A DNA stretch of 14,064 nucleotides from Methanothrix sp. (GTDB lineage Archaea; Halobacteriota; Methanosarcinia; Methanotrichales; Methanotrichaceae). The stretch's first letter is position 1. Every line of letters starts with the position of its first letter. Shown one piece after another: positions 1 through 6,149 of the stretch. The notes beneath the pieces are model-generated. The model was not told where the DNA came from, searched no databases, and saw only the letters and a list, made by a program, of their open reading frames with translations. The stretch is from assembly GCA_028679775.1 (NCBI GenBank), contig JAJRAX010000042.1, positions 1 to 14,064 of the forward strand, given 5' to 3'. The translations under genes and the position numbers were made by a program.

Positions 1-352
1 CCTCGCAGTCGCCCTTTTTTAAAACAAGCGTCTCCTCAGGAAAGAGCCAGTAGTCCTCAAGTCCAAAGACGGCCTTGTCTGTGATGTACTGGACCTCTTT
101 TGCCACGTAGTCCCAGATCTTTATGGCACGCAGATCGAAGGTTCCCTCCTCGCGAGCGGAAGGAAGATCTATCTCATTTAATGCTTTCTGGATGACCTCG
201 CTATTCGCAGAGCTGAGCCAGGCCCGAATGTCGGTTGGAATGGACAGCCTCAAATTGCCGATGACAGCTCTCTTATCGTACATGACCGTATCCCTGAGGA
301 TCACATCCCCAGCCCAGTTACATCCGGCAGCCATTTCGAACCCACGCCCCAT
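1..352 (-). CDS. Transglutaminase-like domain protein, N-terminal part (runs off left edge)
   Basis: This minus-strand reading frame stays open to the window edge, so only about 117 N-terminal residues are present. The visible sequence ends in YWLFPEETLVLKKGDCE. In transglutaminase-like cysteine-protease-fold proteins, the Cys of a GDCED-type motif is the catalytic nucleophile, preceded by a helix such as the one around IWDYVAKEVQYITD. No signal peptide is evident. Two in-frame ATGs exist, at 352 and 334. A TATA-like TTAAATATAA at 375-384 predicts transcription starting near 353, so the ATG at 352 would be leaderless. The ATG at 334 would have a weak GGG-rich leader. The family call is good; the substrate and the His/Asp part of the triad lie outside the window. 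Confidence 0.75.
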   Translation of the reverse strand, partial: MGRGFEMAAGCNWAGDVILRDTVMYDKRAVIGNLRLSIPTDIRAWLSSANSEVIQKALNEIDLPSAREEGTFDLRAIKIWDYVAKEVQYITDKAVFGLEDYWLFPEETLVLKKGDCE

Positions 353-374
353 CTACAATAATAATTTTAACTAG

Positions 375-384
375 TTATATTTAA
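375..384 (-). promoter_or_regulatory. TATA box of the transglutaminase-like gene
   Basis: Minus-strand TTAAATATAA is centred about 26 bases upstream of the ATG at 352, the usual archaeal TATA-to-start distance, and suggests a leaderless transcript. Position and sequence only; not tested. Confidence 0.4.
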
Positions 385-483
385 GATTTTGGACCGATAT
401 GCGGAGCATCTGCTCCCAATGCAATCATGCCTTTCGCGGACATGAGCTTCTTTCTGTGGCCCTGCATCCTCATCTTCTGGGGC

Positions 484-642
484 CTATCCCACTCGCCAGG
501 CACCATTCTTGAGGTCGGGATGAGGCAGCAGCCCATCATAGCCGCACATCTTGCAGCGGATCCTGATGGATACACCGTCCTCTGTCCAGGCCTCGGCGAC
601 ATTGCCGCATCTGGGGCAGTTGTTTGGATAGGAGATCGTCAT
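484..642 (-). CDS. Small zinc-ribbon protein
   Basis: A 52-residue protein with a CPRCG motif (Cys9, Cys12) and a CKMCG motif (Cys30, Cys33), seventeen residues apart. This is the classic four-Cys zinc ribbon found in many small archaeal nucleic-acid or protein-binding proteins. The short C-terminal tail has no other recognisable domain. The frame also allows starts at 690 and 741. A TATA-like TTATAAATAT at 703-712 predicts a transcript start near 681, downstream of both, so the ATG at 642 is preferred although its Shine-Dalgarno is weak. It is a lone gene between the transglutaminase-like gene and the tRNA. Function unknown. Confidence 0.7.
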   Translation of the reverse strand: MTISYPNNCPRCGNVAEAWTEDGVSIRIRCKMCGYDGLLPHPDLKNGAWRVG

Positions 643-759
643 GGTAGATTCCAGCTGTTTGACTGATTTTACGGGACGGATCTTATTCATATTGCTTCGT
701 TCATATTTATAACTTGAGCCATCTCGAAAGACAAATGTCACATGGATTGCCCGCTCAAC

Positions 760-774
760 GGGAAAGGTTAATAG
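760..774 (+). promoter_or_regulatory. Probable tRNA-Arg promoter (BRE/TATA-like)
   Basis: GGGAAAGG followed by TTAATAG (768-774) is centred about 26 bases before position 797, just upstream of the tRNA 5' end at 802. A weak match to the archaeal BRE-TATA arrangement. Confidence 0.35.
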
Positions 775-801
775 CCTAAAAGCAGAGGAAGGTTAGACGA
801 T

Positions 802-890
802 GGGCTCGTAGGGTAGTGGACATCCTAGCGGGCTTCGGTGGCTATGGTCGGAGATACCCGCTGACCTGGGTTCGAGTCCCAGCGTGCCCG
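802..890 (+). tRNA. tRNA-Arg(UCG) with a 17-nt intron
   Basis: All arms can be drawn. Acceptor: 802-808 with 883-889. D stem: GGGT 811-814 with ATCC 822-825. Anticodon stem: GCGGG 828-832 with CCCGC 857-861. T arm: CTGGG-TTCGAGT-CCCAG 866-882. Discriminator: G at 890; CCA is not encoded. The anticodon arm closes only if 839-855 is removed, leaving the loop C-U-UCG-G-A with canonical C32, U33 and anticodon UCG (835-837), which reads CGA arginine codons. The mature length is 72 nt. One oddity is a U-U apposition at acceptor pair 5-68 (806/885). A T7 tract follows at 896-902. Confidence 0.93.
839..855 (+). other. tRNA-Arg intron with canonical bulge-helix-bulge
   Basis: The intron sits between tRNA positions 37 and 38. 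A four-pair central helix, CTTC (833-836) with GGAG (850-853), is flanked by two three-base bulges, GGT (837-839) and ATA (854-856). The outer helix is the anticodon stem. The inner helix is GGC/GTC closing a UAUG loop. Cutting after the second base of each bulge, as the archaeal splicing endonuclease EndA does, removes exactly these 17 bases. Confidence 0.9.
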
Positions 891-895
891 TTAAG

Positions 896-902
896 TTTTT
901 TT
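896..902 (+). terminator. T-tract terminator after tRNA-Arg
   Basis: Seven consecutive T residues begin six bases after the tRNA 3' end. Archaeal RNA polymerase terminates on such tracts without needing a hairpin. Confidence 0.5.
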
Positions 903-949
903 GCCAGGTTAAGTCCATGGAAACATGATGGTGCAGCGAGTGATTGGCG

Positions 950-1654
950 ATGATGCAACAATTCAAAACAGAAGTAATTGACACTGCAGAAAAAACGCCG
1001 TCATCCAGGTCGGTCAGTTTTCTCCGGCCACACGGATTTGACTACCTTCCTGGCCAGTTTGTGATCCTCGGCCTTGACGGCGAAAATGGAGAGGTAAAAA
1101 AGCCCCTCAGCCTCTCCAGCAGCCCTACAGAAGAGTTTTTGGCCGTTACCAAAAGGCTGACCGGCCATGAGTTCTCCAATGCATTCCTCACCTTAAAAAA
1201 GGCAGATACAATCAGGTTCACCGGGCCGTATGGCAATTTCACATTCCGAGGAGAGCATGCCAGGATCGCCATGCTCTCAGGTGGAATCGGCATAACGCCG
1301 CTTTTGAGCATGATCAAGTACTGCACAGACATGAACCTGCCAACTGAAATACTTCTATTCTATTCCAACCGCGAAGAGTCTGACATTCCCTTCAAAGATG
1401 AGCTTGTTGCGCTCAGAGAAAGGAACAGCAACCTCACAGTCGTAAACACTCTGACCCGTCCTGGTCCCCTCTGGAAGGACCACACGGGCAGAATAAATGC
1501 CAAGCTGATCAAAGAGCACATTGCCGATGTCAACGAATGGTTCTTCTATTCCAGCGGTCCGGCAAAGATGGTCGATTCAATGCTTCTTGTGCTTAAGGAG
1601 ATGAACATTTCCGAGAACCGATCCCTTCGGGAGTACTTTCCCGGCTACGATTGA
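950..1654 (+). CDS. FAD/NAD(P)-binding oxidoreductase, ferredoxin-NADP reductase type
   Basis: A 234-residue protein spanning the two FNR domains and nothing else. The FAD-binding barrel carries KPLSLSSSP (residues 51-59, the counterpart of the RxYS flavin motif) and GPYG (92-95). The nucleotide-binding half carries GGIGITPLLSM (111-121) and SSGPAKM (201-207), and ends in EYFPGYD. No [2Fe-2S] ferredoxin domain or membrane segment is attached, so a separate electron acceptor or donor is expected. The first ATG (950) is preferred: GAGTGA lies six bases upstream. A TTG at 944 and a second ATG at 953 are alternatives. The gene starts 60 bases after the tRNA and has no obvious partner gene. The fold is certain; the physiological partner is unknown. 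Confidence 0.88.
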   Translation: MMQQFKTEVIDTAEKTPSSRSVSFLRPHGFDYLPGQFVILGLDGENGEVKKPLSLSSSPTEEFLAVTKRLTGHEFSNAFLTLKKADTIRFTGPYGNFTFRGEHARIAMLSGGIGITPLLSMIKYCTDMNLPTEILLFYSNREESDIPFKDELVALRERNSNLTVVNTLTRPGPLWKDHTGRINAKLIKEHIADVNEWFFYSSGPAKMVDSMLLVLKEMNISENRSLREYFPGYD

Positions 1655-1688
1655 AAAAGGCAAATGGACAAAAAGAGGGATATCGAGA

Positions 1689-1943
1689 CTATTCCTCGTC
1701 CGGTTGCCAGGCAACCTCCTGCCAGTACTTTCCCCTGGCAGGTGCCTTGCTTAATGCATCTTCGATCTGTGCATTCCCAAGCCCATCTAGCCAATCGTTG
1801 AGCTTCTTGCCCGGATTATGCCCGGTCCAGTATGATTGGAGCCGAATATGCAGGTCGCACAGGTGATTGAGGCTTATGCCTCGCTGACAAATTGGGCCGC
1901 GGCATGGTCCGTGACCCTTGAGGTCGCACTCTGGGGATTTCAT
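1689..1943 (-). CDS. Small Cys-rich hypothetical protein coupled to mch
   Basis: An 84-residue ORF whose ATG overlaps the mch stop codon as ATGA (1940-1943), an arrangement typical of translational coupling. The N-terminal third has four Cys (C6, C14, C19, C29), with His residues among them, which could bind a metal. The C-terminal part is Trp-rich and hydrophilic. No membrane segment or known domain is recognised. The coupling argues that it is real and made in step with the cyclohydrolase. Against it, the frame could be a chance opening, since the opposite strand is also open over part of this region. Confidence 0.5.
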   Translation of the reverse strand: MKSPECDLKGHGPCRGPICQRGISLNHLCDLHIRLQSYWTGHNPGKKLNDWLDGLGNAQIEDALSKAPARGKYWQEVAWQPDEE

Positions 1944-2920
1944 CTTCGATCATCTCCAAGATCAAGCTTCTGCAGATTAAATGACTCAGCTAGCACATCC
2001 AGATTTACATTGCCGCTCACAAATGTACTCCGAGACCGCATCTCATTCATGACAACCTTGGCAGGCGCAAAGACATTGTGATCCACCTTAAAGAAGTCAA
2101 ATCCAGCCGCCTTGAAGGTCTTATAAAATGGTGCACCCCAATCGCGAGATGCCTGAGAGGGCATGCCTTTCAAATGCTGTCCAAGCTCCTCCAGGTTCTC
2201 GTAATCCAGAGTGTAATAGGTCTCTCCTCCATAGATTATGGCGTCGTTTGAAGAGCCCATGCACATCGTAGCGTCGCCGGTGATGGGTGAGATGGGAGCC
2301 CGTCCCCAGCCGCTTTTAATTGTATTTATATCAAAGCCCATTGTAAAGAGCTTATGAAGACCCGTCTCAACCACCCGTGCCGAGACCTGGACCAGTCCAG
2401 CCACAGAGTCCGTTGGAGCACAGGCAATCCTCAGATCAGCAGGATCGATGCTGCACGTTTCCGCAATAAAGGCTGCGACCTTCTCATCCGGAAGCTTGTT
2501 GGACTCGAGGACTATGACCCCCACATCCGAGAACTCCTCAAAGCCGATCTTATCATACAGCTCGCGGGTCTTTCTAGCTAAAACTCGGGCCGGGCCGCTT
2601 CCCATGGCAAAGTACTTGTCAGACTTGATCTGCCACATAGCACATTGGGATGCCATGCAAGAGATAGCAGGATGGTCGGTAGCTACCTGGATGCCAGGCA
2701 GAAGAACGCCATTGATGTCGAAGGGTGTTAGCTGGACCTCTGCCAAGTCTGCCATGCAGATGCGAGAGAGATAGATGCCTGCACCATAGCCACCCTGAGC
2801 CTTCACACCAGCATCAGCCACGATAGCGCCGTTTTCCAGTTCGTGGACCTCGATATTCAGCTCATCCCCATAATCGAGCATCTCCTCGAAGACCTCGAAT
2901 CCCATCTCATTGATTCCCAT
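1940..2920 (-). CDS. mch: Methenyltetrahydromethanopterin (sarcinapterin) cyclohydrolase
   Basis: Mch interconverts N5-formyl- and N5,N10-methenyl-tetrahydromethanopterin (tetrahydrosarcinapterin here) in the cytoplasm. This is a C1-pathway step used in CO2 reduction, methyl oxidation and C1 biosynthesis. The 326-residue length and the whole sequence match the family: ELENGAIVADAGV near the N-terminus, ATDHPAISCMASQCAMW, GSGPARVLA, PTDSVAGLVQVSARVVETGLHK, and GWGRAPISP. The ATG at 2920 gives MGINEMG, in register with other Mch N-termini. A TTG one codon upstream sits closer to the GAGGTGA Shine-Dalgarno. The neighbour upstream on the same strand is a secreted-protein gene 56 bases away; the small Cys-rich ORF follows by overlap. 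No missing residues were noticed. Confidence 0.97.
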   Translation of the reverse strand: MGINEMGFEVFEEMLDYGDELNIEVHELENGAIVADAGVKAQGGYGAGIYLSRICMADLAEVQLTPFDINGVLLPGIQVATDHPAISCMASQCAMWQIKSDKYFAMGSGPARVLARKTRELYDKIGFEEFSDVGVIVLESNKLPDEKVAAFIAETCSIDPADLRIACAPTDSVAGLVQVSARVVETGLHKLFTMGFDINTIKSGWGRAPISPITGDATMCMGSSNDAIIYGGETYYTLDYENLEELGQHLKGMPSQASRDWGAPFYKTFKAAGFDFFKVDHNVFAPAKVVMNEMRSRSTFVSGNVNLDVLAESFNLQKLDLGDDRR

Positions 2921-2976
2921 CAAGCCGGATCACCTCAATTCATTCAAGCTCAGAAGACAAAAAAGATCTAATCGGA

Positions 2977-3474
2977 TCATACGATATCGCAGACGAAGAA
3001 CATCTTTCCAACATCCCGCATGGGCTTGGTGGCAATGCCAAGGCTCAGTGGCTGCACATCCACATGCTCCGGATTGAAGGGGTCGATGCCACCGACACTG
3101 GCGCCAATCTTGAATGAGCCTTCTGGCTCAGTGGCTACCTGGGCGGAGGATGCTGTAGCGGCCATAAGCGGGTCGACGCCAGCCATCTTGCTGATGGGAG
3201 CCACGGTCGTGGTCTTGCCGTTGACAGTGCTCAAGTTTTCTACACCCTGGCTGGCAACATCGAGACTTTGCGCCCCCCCAATAGAAGCTGTCGCAGGAGC
3301 TGATTGCTGCCTTGCAATATCGTCAGTTGAATTGTCTATCGCAGTCTCATTCAGTGTAGTGTTATTCATAGTGATATTATTCACAGAAACATTGGCTTCC
3401 TGAGCGGAGGCGACGGCCATTGTCGCAATTGCCAATACCAGAATGCTTGCCAAAGATATAAACCGGGTATTCAT
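2977..3474 (-). CDS. Secreted sequon-rich protein, smaller paralogue
   Basis: A 165-residue protein with an N-terminal signal sequence: a Thr-Arg start, a hydrophobic stretch of about 18 residues, and a likely cut after ASA. About seven N-glycosylation sequons follow (NVS, NIT, NTT, NET, NST, NLS), mostly within 35 residues of the predicted cut. The rest is Ala/Ser/Val-rich without a known domain and ends in a hydrophobic, Cys-containing tail (KMFFVCDIV). The ATG at 3474 is chosen because GAGG lies six bases upstream and the signal peptide starts there, although the frame extends to 3558. It resembles the upstream 213-aa gene in signal, sequon block, C-terminal pattern and 5' leader. Probably exported and glycosylated; role unknown. 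Confidence 0.75.
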   Translation of the reverse strand: MNTRFISLASILVLAIATMAVASAQEANVSVNNITMNNTTLNETAIDNSTDDIARQQSAPATASIGGAQSLDVASQGVENLSTVNGKTTTVAPISKMAGVDPLMAATASSAQVATEPEGSFKIGASVGGIDPFNPEHVDVQPLSLGIATKPMRDVGKMFFVCDIV

Positions 3475-3536
3475 GTTCGTCCTCAGGCGGAAAAGATAGT
3501 TTAGTAGCTTATCAAATTTGCCGTACGTCAGAAATG

Positions 3537-3545
3537 AAAAAAAAA
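3537..3545 (-). terminator. T9 terminator between the two secreted-protein genes
   Basis: Nine consecutive T residues on the minus strand, starting 10 bases after the stop of the 213-aa gene. This would end or attenuate that transcript and implies that the next gene has its own promoter. Confidence 0.5.
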
Positions 3546-3554
3546 TTGATGAGC

Positions 3555-4196
3555 TCAAATCTTATTCACATAGAACGGCAATGCGCTCAGGTCCATGATG
3601 GTCTCAGCAGGCAGGCCGACCTCGTAGGCCTCCTTGTGAAGGGGCTGATTTTCAATGGAGAAGGTGGCAGGAGAACTGGCTAGTCTGCTGACTGCAAAAA
3701 CCGAATTTTGAGAGGATTCCATCTGAATTGACCCGATCGCTAAGGGCACAGATAACTGGCTGGAAACGCTGACAGGCTCGGTAGCCAGCAAAACGTTCTC
3801 AGACGCTGTTTCATTTGATGCCGGCACAGTCTCGTTTTGAACTGGCAGAGTCTCGTTCAACGCGGGCGCTGTGTCGTTTGATGCAGGCACGGTCTCGTTT
3901 TGAACTGGCAGGGCCTCATTCAACGCTGGCGCTGTGTCGTTGGATGCCGGCACAGTCTCGTTTTGAACTGGCAGGGTCTCGTTCAACGCGGGCGCTGTGT
4001 CGGTTGATTCAGGCGCGGTCCCGTTTTGAACTGGCAGGGTCTCGTTCATCGAGGCATTCAATGTCGTGTTATTCAATAGGGACATGTTGTTCATGGTGGA
4101 ATTATCCAGGATTGTGCTGTTATCCTGAGCGGTGACAGCGGTTATGGCCACCATTGCGAACAATGCACATGTGAAATAAATAATCTGGTTGTTCAT
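3555..4196 (-). CDS. Secreted sequon-rich repeat protein
   Basis: A 213-residue protein. Residues 1-23 form a signal peptide with a likely cut after VTA. Residues 25-60 are packed with NxS/T sequons. Residues of the middle part form a 21-aa repeat containing LNETLPVQNETVPASNDT, present about four times. A non-repetitive tail of about 75 residues ends in LPFYVNKI. Around fifteen potential N-glycosylation sites are visible, so the mature protein would be a heavily glycosylated Pro/Thr-rich stalk, if archaeal AglB recognises them. GAGG six bases before the ATG supports the start. It lies 37 bases downstream of the ABC ATPase gene and has a paralogue downstream. No enzymatic domain is seen; a cell-envelope or sheath role is a guess. 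Confidence 0.8.
   Translation of the reverse strand: MNNQIIYFTCALFAMVAITAVTAQDNSTILDNSTMNNMSLLNNTTLNASMNETLPVQNGTAPESTDTAPALNETLPVQNETVPASNDTAPALNEALPVQNETVPASNDTAPALNETLPVQNETVPASNETASENVLLATEPVSVSSQLSVPLAIGSIQMESSQNSVFAVSRLASSPATFSIENQPLHKEAYEVGLPAETIMDLSALPFYVNKI
3803..4054. repeat. Four in-frame 63-bp tandem repeats
   Basis: Units start at about 3803, 3866, 3929 and 3992. Each is 63 bp (21 codons) and shares blocks such as CTCGTTTTGAACTGGCAG. The outermost units have diverged more than the inner ones, which suggests expansion by slippage or unequal exchange within the secreted-protein gene. The antisense frame stays open through the repeats, but only as a by-product. Confidence 0.9.
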
Positions 4197-4241
4197 TTGA
4201 TTCCTCGGCCCGACGATATAATCTGGTGGCTTATCAATTTT
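4197..4241 (-). promoter_or_regulatory. Leader/promoter of the 213-aa gene, duplicated at 3475-3520
   Basis: The 45 bases before both secreted-protein ATGs align: AATTGATAAGCCACCAGATTAT here against AATTTGATAAGCTACTAAACTAT before the second gene, then a GAGGA Shine-Dalgarno at equal distance from the ATG. The ABC ATPase stop codon (TGA, 4234-4236) lies inside this block. It may contain the promoter (a TTATAT-like core) and the ribosome site copied along with the gene. Confidence 0.5.
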
Positions 4242-4989
4242 CCTGGTCTAGGTCGCGCGCCTCGCCCGGATCACAGATATCTGTGCTGACAAAGCCCTCA
4301 CCACCGCGCCTCAGCTCGCAGACGATCTTGCCGTCCACTATTCTCAAAATACGGTCAGTCTTCTCTGCGAGGGTCATGTCATGCGTCACCAGTATGAAGG
4401 TCTGATTGATCTTTCGGTTAAGCTCTCGCAGAAGGTTGTAGATCAAGTCAGAGGTCTTGGTGTCCAGGTTGCCTGTCAGCTCATCGCCGATCACAATCGA
4501 CGGACCATTGGCCAGAGCTCGCGCCACTGCCACCCTCTGGTTCTGGCCGCCGGAGAGCTGATTGGGGCGATTGTCCCTGCGATCAGCGAGACCTACTGCC
4601 GTGAGCAGCTCGAGAGCCCTTGCTCCGGCAAACGCTCGATCCTTCTTGGCGATGAGCATGGGCATCATGACATTCTCAAGGGCTGAAAACTCCGGGATGA
4701 GGTGATGATACTGAAAGACGAACCCCAGCTCTTGATTGCGAAGCCTCGCCCGTTCCAAGGAGCTAGCCTGGCTCACATCGATCCCCTTGAGAAAGAACCG
4801 GCCAGAGGTAGGCGTGTCGAGGAGCCCGATCATGTTTAAGAGAGTGCTCTTTCCGCTGCCGCTGGGGCCCACGATGGCCACGAACTCTCCGGCCTTGATC
4901 CTGACGCTGACGTCGTCTAAAGCCCGAACTTCTACCCCGTTTCCATAGATCTTGCTGATGTTTTGGAGCACAATTATATCGTCATTCAA
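4234..4989 (-). CDS. ABC transporter ATP-binding protein, LolD/MacB type
   Basis: A 251-residue nucleotide-binding subunit that would power a membrane permease from the cytoplasmic side. It has Walker A GPSGSGKST (41-49), Q-loop Gln93, signature LSGGQ (145-149), Walker B IVIGDE (165-170) and the H-loop His203 in LVTHD. The pattern GDELTGNLDTK matches the LolD/FtsE/MacB group (usually ADEPTGNLD), with Leu replacing Pro. No FtsX-like permease is encoded next to it here. The first usable codon is TTG at 4989, or GTG at 4971. An ATG with a purine-rich leader at 5010 is in frame but separated by a TAG at 4993-4995. Downstream lie the secreted sequon-rich proteins, which could be its clients, by position only. 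Confidence 0.9.
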   Translation of the reverse strand: MNDDIIVLQNISKIYGNGVEVRALDDVSVRIKAGEFVAIVGPSGSGKSTLLNMIGLLDTPTSGRFFLKGIDVSQASSLERARLRNQELGFVFQYHHLIPEFSALENVMMPMLIAKKDRAFAGARALELLTAVGLADRRDNRPNQLSGGQNQRVAVARALANGPSIVIGDELTGNLDTKTSDLIYNLLRELNRKINQTFILVTHDMTLAEKTDRILRIVDGKIVCELRRGGEGFVSTDICDPGEARDLDQEN

Positions 4990-5026
4990 TTGCTATCGCC
5001 ATTTTGCCATTCCCTATCCTCAATGG

Positions 5027-5043
5027 CGAAATGAGATATAAAA
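5027..5043 (+). promoter_or_regulatory. Shared promoter core between mmp12 and the ABC gene
   Basis: Plus strand: CGAAAT (5027-5032, BRE-like) then ATATAAAA (5036-5043, TATA). This predicts a plus-strand start near 5066 and an 85-base leader for mmp12. The same AT core reads TTTTATAT on the minus strand and could also serve the divergent ABC gene, but with a poorer BRE. Confidence 0.45.
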
Positions 5044-5150
5044 CTAATCTAAAAGTTGTTCAATGGGCGTTGTCCGCGGTGACGGGATACGCTTATGAAG
5101 GCCTAGCTGGAATACCGGGTGAGCCAAGAATCTAGGTTTGGGCTGATCTC

Positions 5151-6086
5151 ATGTTCTTAGGAGTAGACCACGGAACCACTGCCATCAGATTTGCCACCCC
5201 GGAGGGGCACTGCTGGGACCTTGCCAGAAAGGAGGCGAGCCTTAGTTCTTCAGAAGAGATCCAAAAGCTGATCATTCGGAACCTGGGCTCGGAAGATATC
5301 GACCTTGTGGCCCTCTCATACTCCATGGGAGACGGAATCAGCCGGATTATGAGGCTCGCGGACGCCCCGAATCGCGGATTAATCCGCAGGGATGGAGCCG
5401 GGCTTCATGTCGGCGGAGGCACAAAGGTCTTTGAGGCCATTGCCGCCTCCGGCTGGCCGGCCATACTCCTGCCCGGCATCCACCGCGATAGCGACATCGA
5501 TCCGAGGCTGAAGGTCTTCTCGCACGGCATGAGCCCGGAGAAGGTGGGCCTGGCCTATGGAGTTTTTAAGAGCATCAGTGAGAGCTTCATCGTATGCGAT
5601 GCCAGCTCCAATACAGTATCGTTTGTTGTTCTCGATGGAAGGATCATCGGTGCCATAGATGCTCCCATCTTTGCCCCAGGATTGATGCAGGGGCCACTGG
5701 ATGTGCAGGCCATCAGAGACGTTGACTGCGGAATGATGACGGCAAACGAAGCTTTCAACAGCGGCGGCATTCTATCCAAGATGGGGGTATCAAGCCTTGA
5801 AGAATGCTCCCAGCAAGAGGAGGAGCACGCTTTGAGATCGCTCTCATTGTTCGCAGCCATGGAGATTGCCGCCCTTCTGGTCCTCTCTCGCGAACGAGGC
5901 CAGCCGAATCCCGATCTCTTCCTGGCGGGAAGCCCCGCGGCGAGGATATGCGAAGAAGTATCCGGGCTTTTGGGCAGGAATGTCTTGCCGCTGGACCGAT
6001 ATGCTGCAGCTAGGGGATGCGCAAGGATCGCTGAAGACGTATTCAAAGGCAAAAAGAGCATTTTGGGGTTGGAAGTAGGCCTGTGA
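5151..6086 (+). CDS. Methanogenesis marker protein 12 (ASKHA-fold ATPase-like)
   Basis: A 311-residue protein matching the methanogenesis marker 12 family, which is found essentially only in methanogens and related archaea and has no firmly assigned reaction. It has the actin/sugar-kinase/BadF-type layout: phosphate-1 motif GVDHGTTAIRF (4-14), a second phosphate-type turn DASSNTVSFVVLDG (150-163), and an adenosine-pocket LFLAGSPA (257-263). It is soluble, with no membrane segment. The ATG at 5151 is the first in frame and the N-terminal motif starts right behind it; the Shine-Dalgarno is weak (GGGCTGAT). It is divergent from the ABC ATPase and convergent with the DUF1646 gene, so it is probably monocistronic. 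Ligand unknown; binding of a phosphorylated cofactor is a reasonable inference from the fold. Confidence 0.88.
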   Translation: MFLGVDHGTTAIRFATPEGHCWDLARKEASLSSSEEIQKLIIRNLGSEDIDLVALSYSMGDGISRIMRLADAPNRGLIRRDGAGLHVGGGTKVFEAIAASGWPAILLPGIHRDSDIDPRLKVFSHGMSPEKVGLAYGVFKSISESFIVCDASSNTVSFVVLDGRIIGAIDAPIFAPGLMQGPLDVQAIRDVDCGMMTANEAFNSGGILSKMGVSSLEECSQQEEEHALRSLSLFAAMEIAALLVLSRERGQPNPDLFLAGSPAARICEEVSGLLGRNVLPLDRYAAARGCARIAEDVFKGKKSILGLEVGL

Positions 6087-6149
6087 ACTCGTCTATGGCT
6101 CAAATGTTATTTTTGCTGAAAAAAGAGGCGATAGGATTTGCTCTCGCCC

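Noticed and set aside
793-984. 63-codon minus-strand frame
   Set aside because: It lies across the tRNA-Arg gene on the opposite strand and has no ribosome site; it is a shadow.
3803-4054. CRISPR-like regular repeat spacing
   Set aside because: The 63-bp units are contiguous, in frame and coding, with no unique spacers.
3815-4135. 106-codon plus-strand frame with internal repeats
   Set aside because: Its repeats are the antisense reading of the 63-bp units in the secreted-protein gene; no start signal or family.
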